Positions 1-8,854 of a stretch of DNA of 35,337 nt are shown piece after piece. Origin of the DNA: Syntrophaceae bacterium UBA2192 (GTDB taxonomy: Bacteria; Desulfobacterota; Syntrophia; Syntrophales; UBA2192). Under the pieces are notes generated by a model, which saw nothing but the letters and a program-made list of their open reading frames with translations, was not told the DNA's origin and made no database searches. The first letter of the stretch is position 1. Every line of letters starts with the position of its first letter. The translations under genes were made by a program, and so were the position numbers. The stretch lies in contig DCVI01000017.1 of assembly GCA_002327315.1 (NCBI GenBank), positions 1-35,337 on the forward strand, written 5' to 3'.

Positions 1-258
1 TTCTCCCTTATCAACCAGTCAACGAATCACGAGTTACAGCTGCGTAGCAGCTAATTGGGGACGCAGGGGGATTTTCCTGCCGTGAGGCCATGGCAGTTGA
101 TTGGTTGATTCGTCGACTGGTTTATTGGGCATCGGGGGTATCCTGAATCCTGAAGCCCGAATCCCTTCTTTTCTTCACTCAGACACTTCTTTCACTAGTC
201 ACCAGCCACAAACCACTAGCCACTACTTCCCACTGCTGCGAAGCAGCTGCTGTCTGCT
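1..258. repeat. Non-coding region with inverted repeat, hairpins and heptanucleotide arrays
   Basis: No convincing gene lies here; it is downstream of treY. A 16-bp inverted repeat (13-28 against 107-122) matches at 15 of 16 positions. Inside it are a perfect hairpin AGCTGC-GTA-GCAGCT (38-52) and a GCAGG/CCTGC hairpin (63-80). A similar hairpin GCTGC-GAA-GCAGC lies at 235-247, just past the treY stop. Between them are two degenerate 7-bp arrays: TCCTGAA twice plus GCCCGAA (141-161), and five units close to CACTAGC (193-227). No T-tract follows the hairpin next to treY, so it is not a textbook intrinsic terminator. Confidence 0.6.
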
Positions 259-3024
259 TCATTCCCCGGCATCACTGCCGATCAGGAGCGCCACGGGAAA
301 TCGCTGCAGGATCCTGCCCACGGGGTATTTGCTTTCGAACACAAATTCCTCGCCCGTAATAGCATCCCTCCAGATCGACGGCATGCCATTGACAGGTGCA
401 AGCCGCGTGTCCGCCCAGGAATCCAGCCCGAGGGGCAGATCTCCATCCTTCACCCGGGAAAGCAGCAGACGGGGCACGACGGTTATGGCCCAGTGCGGGC
501 CTTTTCGCCTCGCAAAGGCAATAATGTTTGTCCGGCACCGCCCCCGGGGTAAAAGGGGGAGATACTCCCCCCTGCCGAACAACCCGGCAAAGCGCCGCCT
601 GGCCGACAGCGCCCTCCAGATCAGAAACATCTTGACGCGGCCATCCTCCATGGATGCCAGCAGATCGTCGATGAGCGACTCTCGATCGTTCTGAAACCCG
701 GCCTGAATGGCATTCAGCATCCCGCGGCGATGAATGAAATCCACGGGGCGCCGGTTATCGGGGTCCACGAGGCTGAAATCCCAGAACTCCGTCCCCTGAT
801 AGAAATCGGGGACGCCCGGCGCGGTCATCTTGATCAGCAGCTGGGACAGCGAGTTGAGCACGCCGAAGCGGGCGATGCGCCGCTGGAAGCGCAGAAAATC
901 CGCGAGGAACCGGTTGTCCTCGCCCGGGGCGAGGATTGCCGCCAGAAACCGCAGGCAGGCCCCTTCGTAGTCGCCGTCGGGCTCGATCCAGGAGGTATGG
1001 CGCCTGGCTTCCCGCAGGGCCTTGACGGCATATGCCTTCACCCGGTCCCGAAATTCCGGCGTGTTGCCCTCGAAGGGGAATGCGCCGATTATCGTCTGAT
1101 AGAATAGGTATTCGTCATTGCGATCCGGTGCGGGTTTCCCGTTGACCGGGGATTTGCTTCTGCGGTTGAGGCGGCTCCAATGACGGATCTGCTTTGTCCA
1201 CGGGCCGGGAATCTCGGAGAGGACGTTGATCCTCGCGCGCGCATCTTCCCCCCGCTTGGTATCGTGCGTGGCCGTTGCGTTAAGACTGTGAGGCCACCGG
1301 TCGTTGCGTACCGCACAGAACCGGTGGAAGACCTGTGCGGAGATGCCGAAGCGCATGGGAAAGCCCCCCACCTCGTTGAGGGACAGCAGCCGGTTGTACA
1401 CGTAGAGGAAGGTGTCCTCGACACCTTTGGCCGTCAGCGGTGAAGAGAGCTGCTGAAAGAGACCGCGCCAGGAATGAGCCAGGTCTGCGGCGCCGGCAGT
1501 TTTATCGGTGATGGATTCGAAAAGGGCTGCGATGAAGTCGATCTCCGCATCGAGACCGGGTTTTGTGTTGCGGGCCTCGGCAAGAGCTCTGTCTATGTAG
1601 AGGGGGTCGGCCTCCCGGATCACACCGCCATCGACGTACGTCCGGTACACGGGAAATGCAATCAGGACCTCCGCAAGGGCCTGACTGAGCCGGGAGCCCA
1701 TGAAGTCCCGGCCCTCGATTGTGCCGGCGGCGATCCGCTCTGTGAGACGGAGCAAGCGCTCGAGCTCCCCGCGGAAGAGGGTGTTCAAAGCGAGGCGCTT
1801 CCTCTCCCGCAGAAGTTGCGCGGCGCTGCCCGCAAGGCCCGTGAATGAACGGTACAGCCGCTCCATCGGGCCGGCGTTTTTCTCGTTGACGAACAGGCCG
1901 TTCATGGCATTCAGGAAGTCGTATCCCGTTGTGCCCTGGACGGGCCATGCAGCGGGCAGATCCTCGCCATCGTCGAGGATCTTTTCGACGATGAGGTACA
2001 TGCCGGGAAGGCGTTGCCTCATTTGCCCGAGATAGGCGGTGGGGTCGAACAGGCCGTCGATGTGGTCGATGCGAAGCCCGTCGATCAAACCCCGCTCAAT
2101 GAGCCGGAAGATCAGGGTATGGGTCAACCGGAAGACATCGCCGTCCTCGATGCGCACGCCGATGAGATCGCTGATGTCGAAAAATCTCCGGTAATTGATC
2201 TGCTCTGCGGACAGGCGCCAGTGCGCGAGCCTGTAATACTGGATCGAGAGGACGGCATCCAGGGTAGCGAAGGACCCCGGGTTCCCCGGTGAGCCGTTCA
2301 ATTCTTCGAGCCTCGCGTCGATCAGCTGCCGCCCTGCCCCGCCGGCATCGTAGAGCCCCCGGAGCTCCTGTTTCATCCGGGAAAATTCGTCATCCGTCAG
2401 GGAGTCGCCCGGCCGCTTGATGAGAGCCCGCAGGGAGGCGCTCACGCCGTGACTCTCGCGGTAGCCCGGCCCCAGGATCGCTGCGTAGGATTTCGCGTTC
2501 ACGGGAAAATGAAGTCCGCCAACCTTCACGACAAAGCCCGATACCCCAAGGAGGATCTTCATCTCGCCTCTTTCGAGGCACTCGGCATAAGGCCGCCCCA
2601 GGAAGGGCGCCAAGAGCGGCTCCATGATACGCCCCCGGAGGCTCCCGCCGCCGGATTCCCAGTCGATGTCGAAGACGTCGGCAAATCGGGACCGGTGTCC
2701 CTTTTCGAGCACGTCGACAAGGTAGGGGTTATCGCAGTCATAGGCCATGTGATTGGGCACGACGTCCTGGATCCAGCCGATGCCGCGGTTCTTCAGAGAC
2801 ACGACCAGGGCCTCGAAATCGGCCTGCGTCCCCAGCTCCGGGTTGATCTCGTTGGGATCGACGATGTCGTAGCCGTGCGTGCTCCCCTTTCGTGCCTTGA
2901 AGATGGGCGAGGCGTACACGTGGGAGATACCCAGGCCGGCCAGGTAGGGGACAAGTTCCTTCGCGTCGCGGAAGCCAAACGAGCCGTTGAACTGGAGTCG
3001 ATACGTGGCCCTCGGTATGTCCAT
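259..3024 (-). CDS. treY: Maltooligosyltrehalose synthase TreY (GH13)
   Basis: This 921-aa cytoplasmic enzyme converts the reducing-end alpha-1,4 bond of a maltodextrin to an alpha,alpha-1,1 bond, giving maltooligosyltrehalose. GH13 signatures are visible: DVVPNH (87-92), GLRIDHIDG with nucleophile D320, IVEK with acid/base E347, and THDTKRGED later. INYRRFFD (276-283) and the N-terminal PRATYRLQF are typical of TreY. Length fits the upper end of the family. It is the last gene of the block mgtE-glgA-treZ-GH57-treY, 26 nt after the GH57 gene. Its product is the substrate of TreZ, encoded two genes upstream. The ATG at 3024 follows a G-rich stretch rather than a clean ribosome site, so the exact start is slightly uncertain. 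Confidence 0.95.
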   Translation of the reverse strand: MDIPRATYRLQFNGSFGFRDAKELVPYLAGLGISHVYASPIFKARKGSTHGYDIVDPNEINPELGTQADFEALVVSLKNRGIGWIQDVVPNHMAYDCDNPYLVDVLEKGHRSRFADVFDIDWESGGGSLRGRIMEPLLAPFLGRPYAECLERGEMKILLGVSGFVVKVGGLHFPVNAKSYAAILGPGYRESHGVSASLRALIKRPGDSLTDDEFSRMKQELRGLYDAGGAGRQLIDARLEELNGSPGNPGSFATLDAVLSIQYYRLAHWRLSAEQINYRRFFDISDLIGVRIEDGDVFRLTHTLIFRLIERGLIDGLRIDHIDGLFDPTAYLGQMRQRLPGMYLIVEKILDDGEDLPAAWPVQGTTGYDFLNAMNGLFVNEKNAGPMERLYRSFTGLAGSAAQLLRERKRLALNTLFRGELERLLRLTERIAAGTIEGRDFMGSRLSQALAEVLIAFPVYRTYVDGGVIREADPLYIDRALAEARNTKPGLDAEIDFIAALFESITDKTAGAADLAHSWRGLFQQLSSPLTAKGVEDTFLYVYNRLLSLNEVGGFPMRFGISAQVFHRFCAVRNDRWPHSLNATATHDTKRGEDARARINVLSEIPGPWTKQIRHWSRLNRRSKSPVNGKPAPDRNDEYLFYQTIIGAFPFEGNTPEFRDRVKAYAVKALREARRHTSWIEPDGDYEGACLRFLAAILAPGEDNRFLADFLRFQRRIARFGVLNSLSQLLIKMTAPGVPDFYQGTEFWDFSLVDPDNRRPVDFIHRRGMLNAIQAGFQNDRESLIDDLLASMEDGRVKMFLIWRALSARRRFAGLFGRGEYLPLLPRGRCRTNIIAFARRKGPHWAITVVPRLLLSRVKDGDLPLGLDSWADTRLAPVNGMPSIWRDAITGEEFVFESKYPVGRILQRFPVALLIGSDAGE

Positions 3025-3050
3025 TCATCCCCCCGTGTCATTGATACCGC

Positions 3051-5477
3051 TCACTTCGGGAGCCGTATGGCGAGCTTTTCACAGAGGTTGCGGAACAGCA
3101 GCAGCCATTGCCGCGACGGCTCGTCGCCCTCCTTTGCCTTTTGCTCCATCTCGATGAAGGTGAACATGCGGGTGGCATAGCAGACATTCTGTACCTGCCA
3201 GAGATTCACCGGGAACGGCACGAAGGAAAGCAGTTCCATTCCTTTTCCCAGCCTGCGCAGATGCTCCTGCTGCTGCGGCTCGCGCCCCACCTTCTCGGCC
3301 ATCCGCTCCAGATTTTTGCGGAGGTTGAATTCCAGGACCGCCTTGTCGAGGGGGATTTCCTCCGCCTCGGCCTCTTCGAGAAAGCCCCGGATCCTGGGAA
3401 CATCCGGATCCTCCTGCTGCAACAGACGGCTCAACGCGGCATTGACCACCAGCGTGGCCGCCGAGGAGAGCGCCTGCGGCGCCGGGATCCCCGCCTCCTT
3501 CATGAACCGCATGAACGGGCCGTAAGGCTTGGACAGCTGCCGGTACACCGCCTCGGCGTCCCGGAGGGGCTCGTCCAGGATGAGATTGACGATCGTGCGC
3601 AGCTCGTCCCGGAAGAGCGACTTGAGGGAGTAGATCGATCTCCCGAAATGCCTGTCCAGGAGGCTCAGCGTTTCAGGGAAGTCCGCCCGGTGAAAGGAGT
3701 CCAGCATCTCGCGCATCATGCCCTTGTAGGGCTTCTCCCCCAGGAACCCTCGGACGCCGCACCGCAGCGTGTGCTCCCCGAAGTACAGCACCGCGAAAGT
3801 GAGGCGCATGGACTCCCGCGTGATCTCCGACGTGACGAGCGCTCGTCCGGCGGTCATTCGAACCATCCCCGACTGGAGCGTCTGGAAGTCCTCGCGTTGT
3901 ACCGCGTAGGAAAAGACGGCCGAATCCCCGGGATAGCGCTCGAAGAGGGAACTGATCGCGTAGTGGGCGCAGACCCTGGCGAGGTCCAGAAAGGCGGGTC
4001 TGACGAACCGCTCGTAGATGCTCTGCCCGTCGCCGTGCTGCGCGATGTTGCTCCGGGCCGGCTTGAGGCGCTCCAGAAACGGGCCCTCCATGCTCTCTCC
4101 CGTGACCTCGTCGGCCAGCTGGATGGCGCGGCCGGCATACTGGATGATCTGCAGGGTTTCAATGCCCGAAAGCTCGTCGAAAAACCAGCCGCAGCTCGTG
4201 TACATGAGCATGGCGTGGCGCTGCATCTCCAGGAGCTTGAGCGCCCGCACCCGATCATCGGCTCCAAGCCGGCGGCCGGCATGACGGGAAAGGAAAGGCT
4301 TCATGTCGTCGACCGACCGGTCGAGGATGAGCTGCACGTATTCCTCGCGGGCAATCCAGGGATCCTTGAACAGGGCGGCTCCCTCCCGCTCGAAGATCTG
4401 CGCCAGGCTGTCCCGAAGCCAGTCCAGGGCATTCCGGAGAGGCTCGCGCCACTGCTGGTTCCAGCCGGGCCGTCCGCCCGAGTTGCATCCGCAATCCCTG
4501 AACCACCGGTCGATGCCGTGGGGGCAGCTCCACGAGGATCGTTCTATAATTTCGACCTCCACGGACGGCGGGTGGAGCTCCAGGTACTCGCCATAGACGG
4601 TCAGGCGGACATCCTCGCGCGACTCGACGAGGTTGAGGGCGGAGGCCAGCGCCATGTCCCCGCGGTGGTGATGGTGGCCGTACGTCTCGCCGTCGGTGGC
4701 AATGTGGACGAGCCGGGGCTGGGAGTTATCGTCGGGAAAGCGGCTCAGGATCCGCTCCGCGAGGTTCTCGCCCCGCGCCAGCAGGCTGTCGAATGCCACG
4801 TCGTGGGCCAACTGGCCGTCATAAAAGAATAGCGCAATCGATCGGCCCGAGGCCAGACGGCAGACGTAAGCCGTCGTAGTGTCGATCGTTCCCGATGCGA
4901 CATCCTGCCAGTCGCCATCGGGGCGGCGGATGCGCTTTGCCTGGAGAGGAGAGAGGATCGTGAAGAGGATTCCCTCGCCGGCGAGGATGTCGAGGGTCTC
5001 CAGGTCCACGGCCGTCTCGGGAAGCCACATCCCCTCGGGCATGCGGCCGAAGCGATGCTCGAAATCCCGGATGCCCCACTTCACCTGGGCCAGCCGGTCG
5101 CGGCGGTTGGCCAGGGGGAGAATCATGTGGTTGTATACTTGGGCGATGGCCGCCCCGTGCCCGGCAAAGTGCTTTTGGCTTTCGCGGTCGGCCTCCCGGA
5201 TGGCTTCATAAACCACCGGCGCCGCCCTCGCCATCCAGGTGAGCAGGCTGGGGCCGAAGTTGAAGCTGATCCGGGAATAGTTATTGAGGAGCCCGACGAT
5301 CCAGCCTTCGCCGTCCAGGATCCGGCTGACCGAATTCGCGGCGTAGCACTCGGCGGTTATCTTCTCGTTCCAGTCATGATAGGGGAAAGCCGAATCCTGC
5401 ACCTCGACGGCTTCGAGCCAGGGGTTCTCCCGCGGCGGCTGGTAGAAATGGCCGTGTATGCATACATAGCGCGACAT
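3051..5477 (-). CDS. GH57 family glycoside hydrolase with DUF3536 domain
   Basis: 808 aa, no signal peptide. The N-terminal half is a GH57 domain: HGHFYQPP (8-15), GMWLPETAVD (149-158, with Glu154 where the family nucleophile is expected), and ATDGETYGHHHH (260-271) with an acidic residue suited to the general acid. The C-terminal half matches the DUF3536 architecture (from memory). GH57 enzymes act on alpha-glucans as amylases, 4-alpha-glucanotransferases or branching enzymes; the activity of this subtype is not established to my knowledge. Its start overlaps the treZ stop by 1 nt (TGATG) after AAGGAGGTG, so translation is probably coupled. Between treZ and treY, a role in trimming or transferring maltodextrins that feed TreY/TreZ is inferred. 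Confidence 0.85.
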   Translation of the reverse strand: MSRYVCIHGHFYQPPRENPWLEAVEVQDSAFPYHDWNEKITAECYAANSVSRILDGEGWIVGLLNNYSRISFNFGPSLLTWMARAAPVVYEAIREADRESQKHFAGHGAAIAQVYNHMILPLANRRDRLAQVKWGIRDFEHRFGRMPEGMWLPETAVDLETLDILAGEGILFTILSPLQAKRIRRPDGDWQDVASGTIDTTTAYVCRLASGRSIALFFYDGQLAHDVAFDSLLARGENLAERILSRFPDDNSQPRLVHIATDGETYGHHHHRGDMALASALNLVESREDVRLTVYGEYLELHPPSVEVEIIERSSWSCPHGIDRWFRDCGCNSGGRPGWNQQWREPLRNALDWLRDSLAQIFEREGAALFKDPWIAREEYVQLILDRSVDDMKPFLSRHAGRRLGADDRVRALKLLEMQRHAMLMYTSCGWFFDELSGIETLQIIQYAGRAIQLADEVTGESMEGPFLERLKPARSNIAQHGDGQSIYERFVRPAFLDLARVCAHYAISSLFERYPGDSAVFSYAVQREDFQTLQSGMVRMTAGRALVTSEITRESMRLTFAVLYFGEHTLRCGVRGFLGEKPYKGMMREMLDSFHRADFPETLSLLDRHFGRSIYSLKSLFRDELRTIVNLILDEPLRDAEAVYRQLSKPYGPFMRFMKEAGIPAPQALSSAATLVVNAALSRLLQQEDPDVPRIRGFLEEAEAEEIPLDKAVLEFNLRKNLERMAEKVGREPQQQEHLRRLGKGMELLSFVPFPVNLWQVQNVCYATRMFTFIEMEQKAKEGDEPSRQWLLLFRNLCEKLAIRLPK

Positions 5478-7327
5478 CAGGCACCTCCTTTTGCCGTGAG
5501 AAGCAGAACGACGGATTCACCGGGCAGGCTCAGCGTGCAGGCCCCTCCGGATTCGATGTTTGCCGGCACGGTACTGCCCGGGCCGCTCCAGCGCGTCTCC
5601 GCCGAGTCAAGGATTCGATCCCATGTCCCGGCCGGCACGGGGAGCGAAACCGAACAAGCTCCTTTGTTGAGATGCATGACGAGGACGGCCTCGCGCGGAG
5701 AGCCCCGATAGCGCACCCAGAGGACGCCCTCCTCGTCGAACCCCAGCACCTCAATCCTGTCCCTTTGCAGGCATCCCGCCTGCCGCAGCATTTTTCGCAG
5801 CCGAAGGACTTCCCGGTAGTAGGAGAGAAGAATCCCGTGGGATCCTTCGCTTCGCAGACCCCACCGGAGTTTGGCGGCAAGGAAGGTGGCCTCGTCCTGC
5901 GGGTCCGGGACCCGGCCGACGTCCTTCAAATCGGGAAACTCCGCAAGACGCCCTTGCCGGGTCGCCTCGATCAGATCGGCATCGAAGTGGCTGATGAAAT
6001 AGGGAAAGGTTGCCGTCTCGCCATACTCCTCCCCCATGAACAGAAGCGGCGTGAAGGGAGACAGCAACACGGCGGCAGCGGAAAGCTTCAACGCCTCGAA
6101 GGAGGCCCGCTCGGCGACGCGATCCCCCCTGGCGCGATTTCCCACCTGGTCGTGGTTCTGGGAAAATACGATCAGGCGCTCGCCCGGCGTGTCCTCGAGA
6201 GGCCTGCCGTGTCGATGCCCGTGGAATACCGAATAATTGCCGTCATAGACGAAGCCGTGGCTGTAAACTTTTTTCAACTGGCCGAAGCGGCCGAAGTCGA
6301 TGTAGTAGCGTTCCCGCTCGCCGGTCAGGATGGCATGGAGCGCGTGGTGGAAATCGTCGTTCCAGATCCCGTCGAGCCCGCAGCCGCCCCGCTCGACGGG
6401 ACGGACGAATTGGGGAGTGTTGATGTTGCTCTCGGCGATGAGATGAACGGGTCTGCGAAGCTCGGCGGCCGCAGCGCGAGCGGCGGCCCCCAGTTCCTCA
6501 AGAAAGGGGCGCGCGGACACGTCGATGATGCCGTGAACGGCATCCAGTCGCAGCGCATCGAAGTGGAAGTCCCGCACCCAGGTCAGGGCGTTCTCGATGA
6601 AGAAGCGGCGCACTTCGTCGCTGCCGGGGCCGTCAAAATTAATGGCCTTGCCCCAGGGCGTCCGGCAAGCGTCGTCGAAGTAAGGGCCGAACGAGCCCAG
6701 GACGTTCCCCTCGGGGCCCAGGTGGTTGTAGACGACGTCGAGCACCACGGCGAGCCCCTTGCGGTGACAGGCGTCGACAAGCCGTTTCAGCCCGTCGGGC
6801 CCCCCGTAGGAATCCTGGACGGCAAAGGGAAAAACCCCGTCATAGCCCCAGTTTCTCGACCCCGGGAACTGGGCGACGGGCATCAGCTCCAGTGCCGTCA
6901 CCCCCAGCTCCCTCAGGTCGTCCAAACGCAATGCGGCGGCATCGAAGGTCCCTTCGGCCGTAAAGGTCCCCACATGCAGCTCGTAGAGGATGTAGTCGCT
7001 CAGTGCAAGTCCGGTCCAGTTGTCGTCGCTCCAGTCGAAGCGCGGGTCGGTGACGCAGGAGGGCCCGTGGACGCCCTGCGGCTGGTGGCGGGAAGCGGGA
7101 TCCGGCCGCTCGAGGTCCCCGTCGAGCCTGAACAGGTAGAGCGCTCCCGGAGCGATGCCCCCGGCGACGGCGTGATGGTACCCCCGCTTGCCGCGCTCCA
7201 TGGGGATGATCCGTCCTGCAGGGGCGACGATCCGCACCTCGACCCGCTCTGCGTCCGGAGCCCAGAGCACAAAGGCGCACCGGCCCTCACCGAGGTAAGA
7301 CGCCCCGAGGGAATGCGTTTCATCCAT
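5477..7327 (-). CDS. treZ: Malto-oligosyltrehalose trehalohydrolase TreZ (GH13)
   Basis: 616-aa enzyme that releases trehalose from maltooligosyltrehalose. An N-terminal carbohydrate-binding-like beta domain (SYLGEGRCAFVLWAPDAERV) precedes the GH13 barrel, which shows DVVYNHLGPEGN (region I), FDALRLDAVHGI (region II, nucleophile Asp), LIAESNIN (region III, acid Glu) and SQNHDQVGNR (region IV). LGPEGN and QVGNRARGDR are characteristic of TreZ as opposed to GlgB or GlgX. The ATG at 7327 has AGGAG 7 nt upstream. The gene lies 27 nt after glgA and overlaps the GH57 gene by 1 nt. With TreY it makes trehalose from linear glucan without a sugar-phosphate intermediate. Confidence 0.95.
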   Translation of the reverse strand: MDETHSLGASYLGEGRCAFVLWAPDAERVEVRIVAPAGRIIPMERGKRGYHHAVAGGIAPGALYLFRLDGDLERPDPASRHQPQGVHGPSCVTDPRFDWSDDNWTGLALSDYILYELHVGTFTAEGTFDAAALRLDDLRELGVTALELMPVAQFPGSRNWGYDGVFPFAVQDSYGGPDGLKRLVDACHRKGLAVVLDVVYNHLGPEGNVLGSFGPYFDDACRTPWGKAINFDGPGSDEVRRFFIENALTWVRDFHFDALRLDAVHGIIDVSARPFLEELGAAARAAAAELRRPVHLIAESNINTPQFVRPVERGGCGLDGIWNDDFHHALHAILTGERERYYIDFGRFGQLKKVYSHGFVYDGNYSVFHGHRHGRPLEDTPGERLIVFSQNHDQVGNRARGDRVAERASFEALKLSAAAVLLSPFTPLLFMGEEYGETATFPYFISHFDADLIEATRQGRLAEFPDLKDVGRVPDPQDEATFLAAKLRWGLRSEGSHGILLSYYREVLRLRKMLRQAGCLQRDRIEVLGFDEEGVLWVRYRGSPREAVLVMHLNKGACSVSLPVPAGTWDRILDSAETRWSGPGSTVPANIESGGACTLSLPGESVVLLLTAKGGA

Positions 7328-7354
7328 GCTGCGCTCCTGCTTTGAGAGAAACCG

Positions 7355-8836
7355 TCAGAGGGTGGCTGTCGTTTTTCTCCTCGCGGCAATCCGGTATAGA
7401 TCCTCGTACTTGCGGGCCGCCTCCTCCCAGGTGAACCGTTTTGACATCGCCCGCCGCATCAGGGTCCGGATGGCTTTCCCGTTATGATAGTACGTGTGGG
7501 TCGCCCAACCGATCGTGTCGTACAGGGCTCCCGCCGTCGGTGCGTAGAACTTGAATCCTGTTCCCTCCATCGTGGTCTCGTTGAAGTTCTCAACGGTGTC
7601 GTCCAGGCCGCCCGTGGCGTGCACGACGGGCAGGGTGCCGTAGCGCATGCCGTACATCTGGGTGAGACCGCAGGGCTCGAACCGGGACGGCATGACGAAG
7701 AAATCGCTGCCGGCGATGATCCTATGGGCCATGGCGGGCTCGAATCCGATCCGGCAAACGAATTTTTCCGGGCGTGCGCGGGCGAGTTCTTCGAAGAAGA
7801 CGTGCGACCAGGGCTCCCCCGCCCCCAGGATCACGAACTGCACGTCCAGCTCGAGGATGCGCGGCAGGACCTCGGCCAGCAGATCGATGCCCTTCTGCTT
7901 CACCAGGCGCGACACGAGTCCGAAGAGCGGAACGGACGTTTTTTCGGGCAGACCCAGCGTCCGCTGCAGGTCTTTCTTGCAGAGAATCTTGCCGGACAGA
8001 TCGCTTGCCGAATACCCCGCGGCGATCATCGGGTCCGCCTCGGGGTTCCACTCGTCGTAGTCCGCGCCGTTGAGGATGCCGGACAGATCGGCGGCCCGGT
8101 CCTGCACGACACCCTCGATCCCGTATGCGAAGGGCGGATGCAGGATCTCCCGCGCATAGGTCGGGCTCACGGTGTTGATGAGGGTGGCGTGAACCATCCC
8201 TGCCTTCAGAAGATTGACTTTGTCGAAGAACTCCAGCTCGCGGGAATGGAAATGCCCCCAGCCGATCCCGAGGACGTCCATGAGCGATTTGTCGAATACG
8301 CCCTGATGGAGCATGTTGTGAATGGTCAGGGCGCTCGCTGTGGCAGACAGCACCGCGTCGTCACGGTACAGGGTGTTGAGGAGTACGGGGATCGCGGCCG
8401 TGTGCCAGTCGTGGACGTGAATGACGTCGGGCCGCCAGTCCATGTGCCGGGCGATCTCCAGGGCCGCCCGCGAAAGAAGCGTGAAGCGCAGGTCATTGTC
8501 CGTGAACCCGTCGCCGTCATGGCCGTAGATGCCTCGCCGTGCAAAATACGGATCGTGCCCGATGAAAAAGGCCCCAACCTGCGATCGGGGCGTCTCGCCC
8601 TGCAGCACCGTGACGGTTGTCCGGCCCAGGACGCCCATGGGGACTTCGAGGGATGCTACGGGCCGCAGATCGAACGCTTCGCGGTCGATGGCTCCGTAGC
8701 AGGGCAGGACGACCCGCACGTCGTGACCTGCGGCGGCAAGCGCCCCGGAGAGCGAATAGAGCGCATCCCCCAGTCCCCCCGCCTTGGCGAAGGGCGCCAT
8801 CTCTGCGGCGGCCATGAGTATGCTCAATGCAGTCAT
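7355..8836 (-). CDS. glgA: Glycogen/starch synthase GlgA (GT5)
   Basis: 493-aa GT5 enzyme that extends alpha-1,4-glucan, normally from ADP-glucose. The N-terminus carries the KxGGL nucleotide-sugar motif (FAKAGGLGDAL); HVHDWHTAAIP and SRFEPCGLTQMYGMRYG with TGGLDDTV are typical GlgA segments. An in-frame ATG exists 15 nt upstream at 8851, but the ATG at 8836 has a perfect GGAGGA ribosome site that spans the upstream candidate, so 8836 is chosen. It is 18 nt after mgtE and precedes treZ. No glgC or glgB is present in the window, so ADP-glucose must come from elsewhere. Supplying linear glucan for TreY/TreZ is the obvious role in context. Confidence 0.95.
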   Translation of the reverse strand: MTALSILMAAAEMAPFAKAGGLGDALYSLSGALAAAGHDVRVVLPCYGAIDREAFDLRPVASLEVPMGVLGRTTVTVLQGETPRSQVGAFFIGHDPYFARRGIYGHDGDGFTDNDLRFTLLSRAALEIARHMDWRPDVIHVHDWHTAAIPVLLNTLYRDDAVLSATASALTIHNMLHQGVFDKSLMDVLGIGWGHFHSRELEFFDKVNLLKAGMVHATLINTVSPTYAREILHPPFAYGIEGVVQDRAADLSGILNGADYDEWNPEADPMIAAGYSASDLSGKILCKKDLQRTLGLPEKTSVPLFGLVSRLVKQKGIDLLAEVLPRILELDVQFVILGAGEPWSHVFFEELARARPEKFVCRIGFEPAMAHRIIAGSDFFVMPSRFEPCGLTQMYGMRYGTLPVVHATGGLDDTVENFNETTMEGTGFKFYAPTAGALYDTIGWATHTYYHNGKAIRTLMRRAMSKRFTWEEAARKYEDLYRIAARRKTTATL

Positions 8837-8854
8837 ATTCGTTCCTCCCATGCC

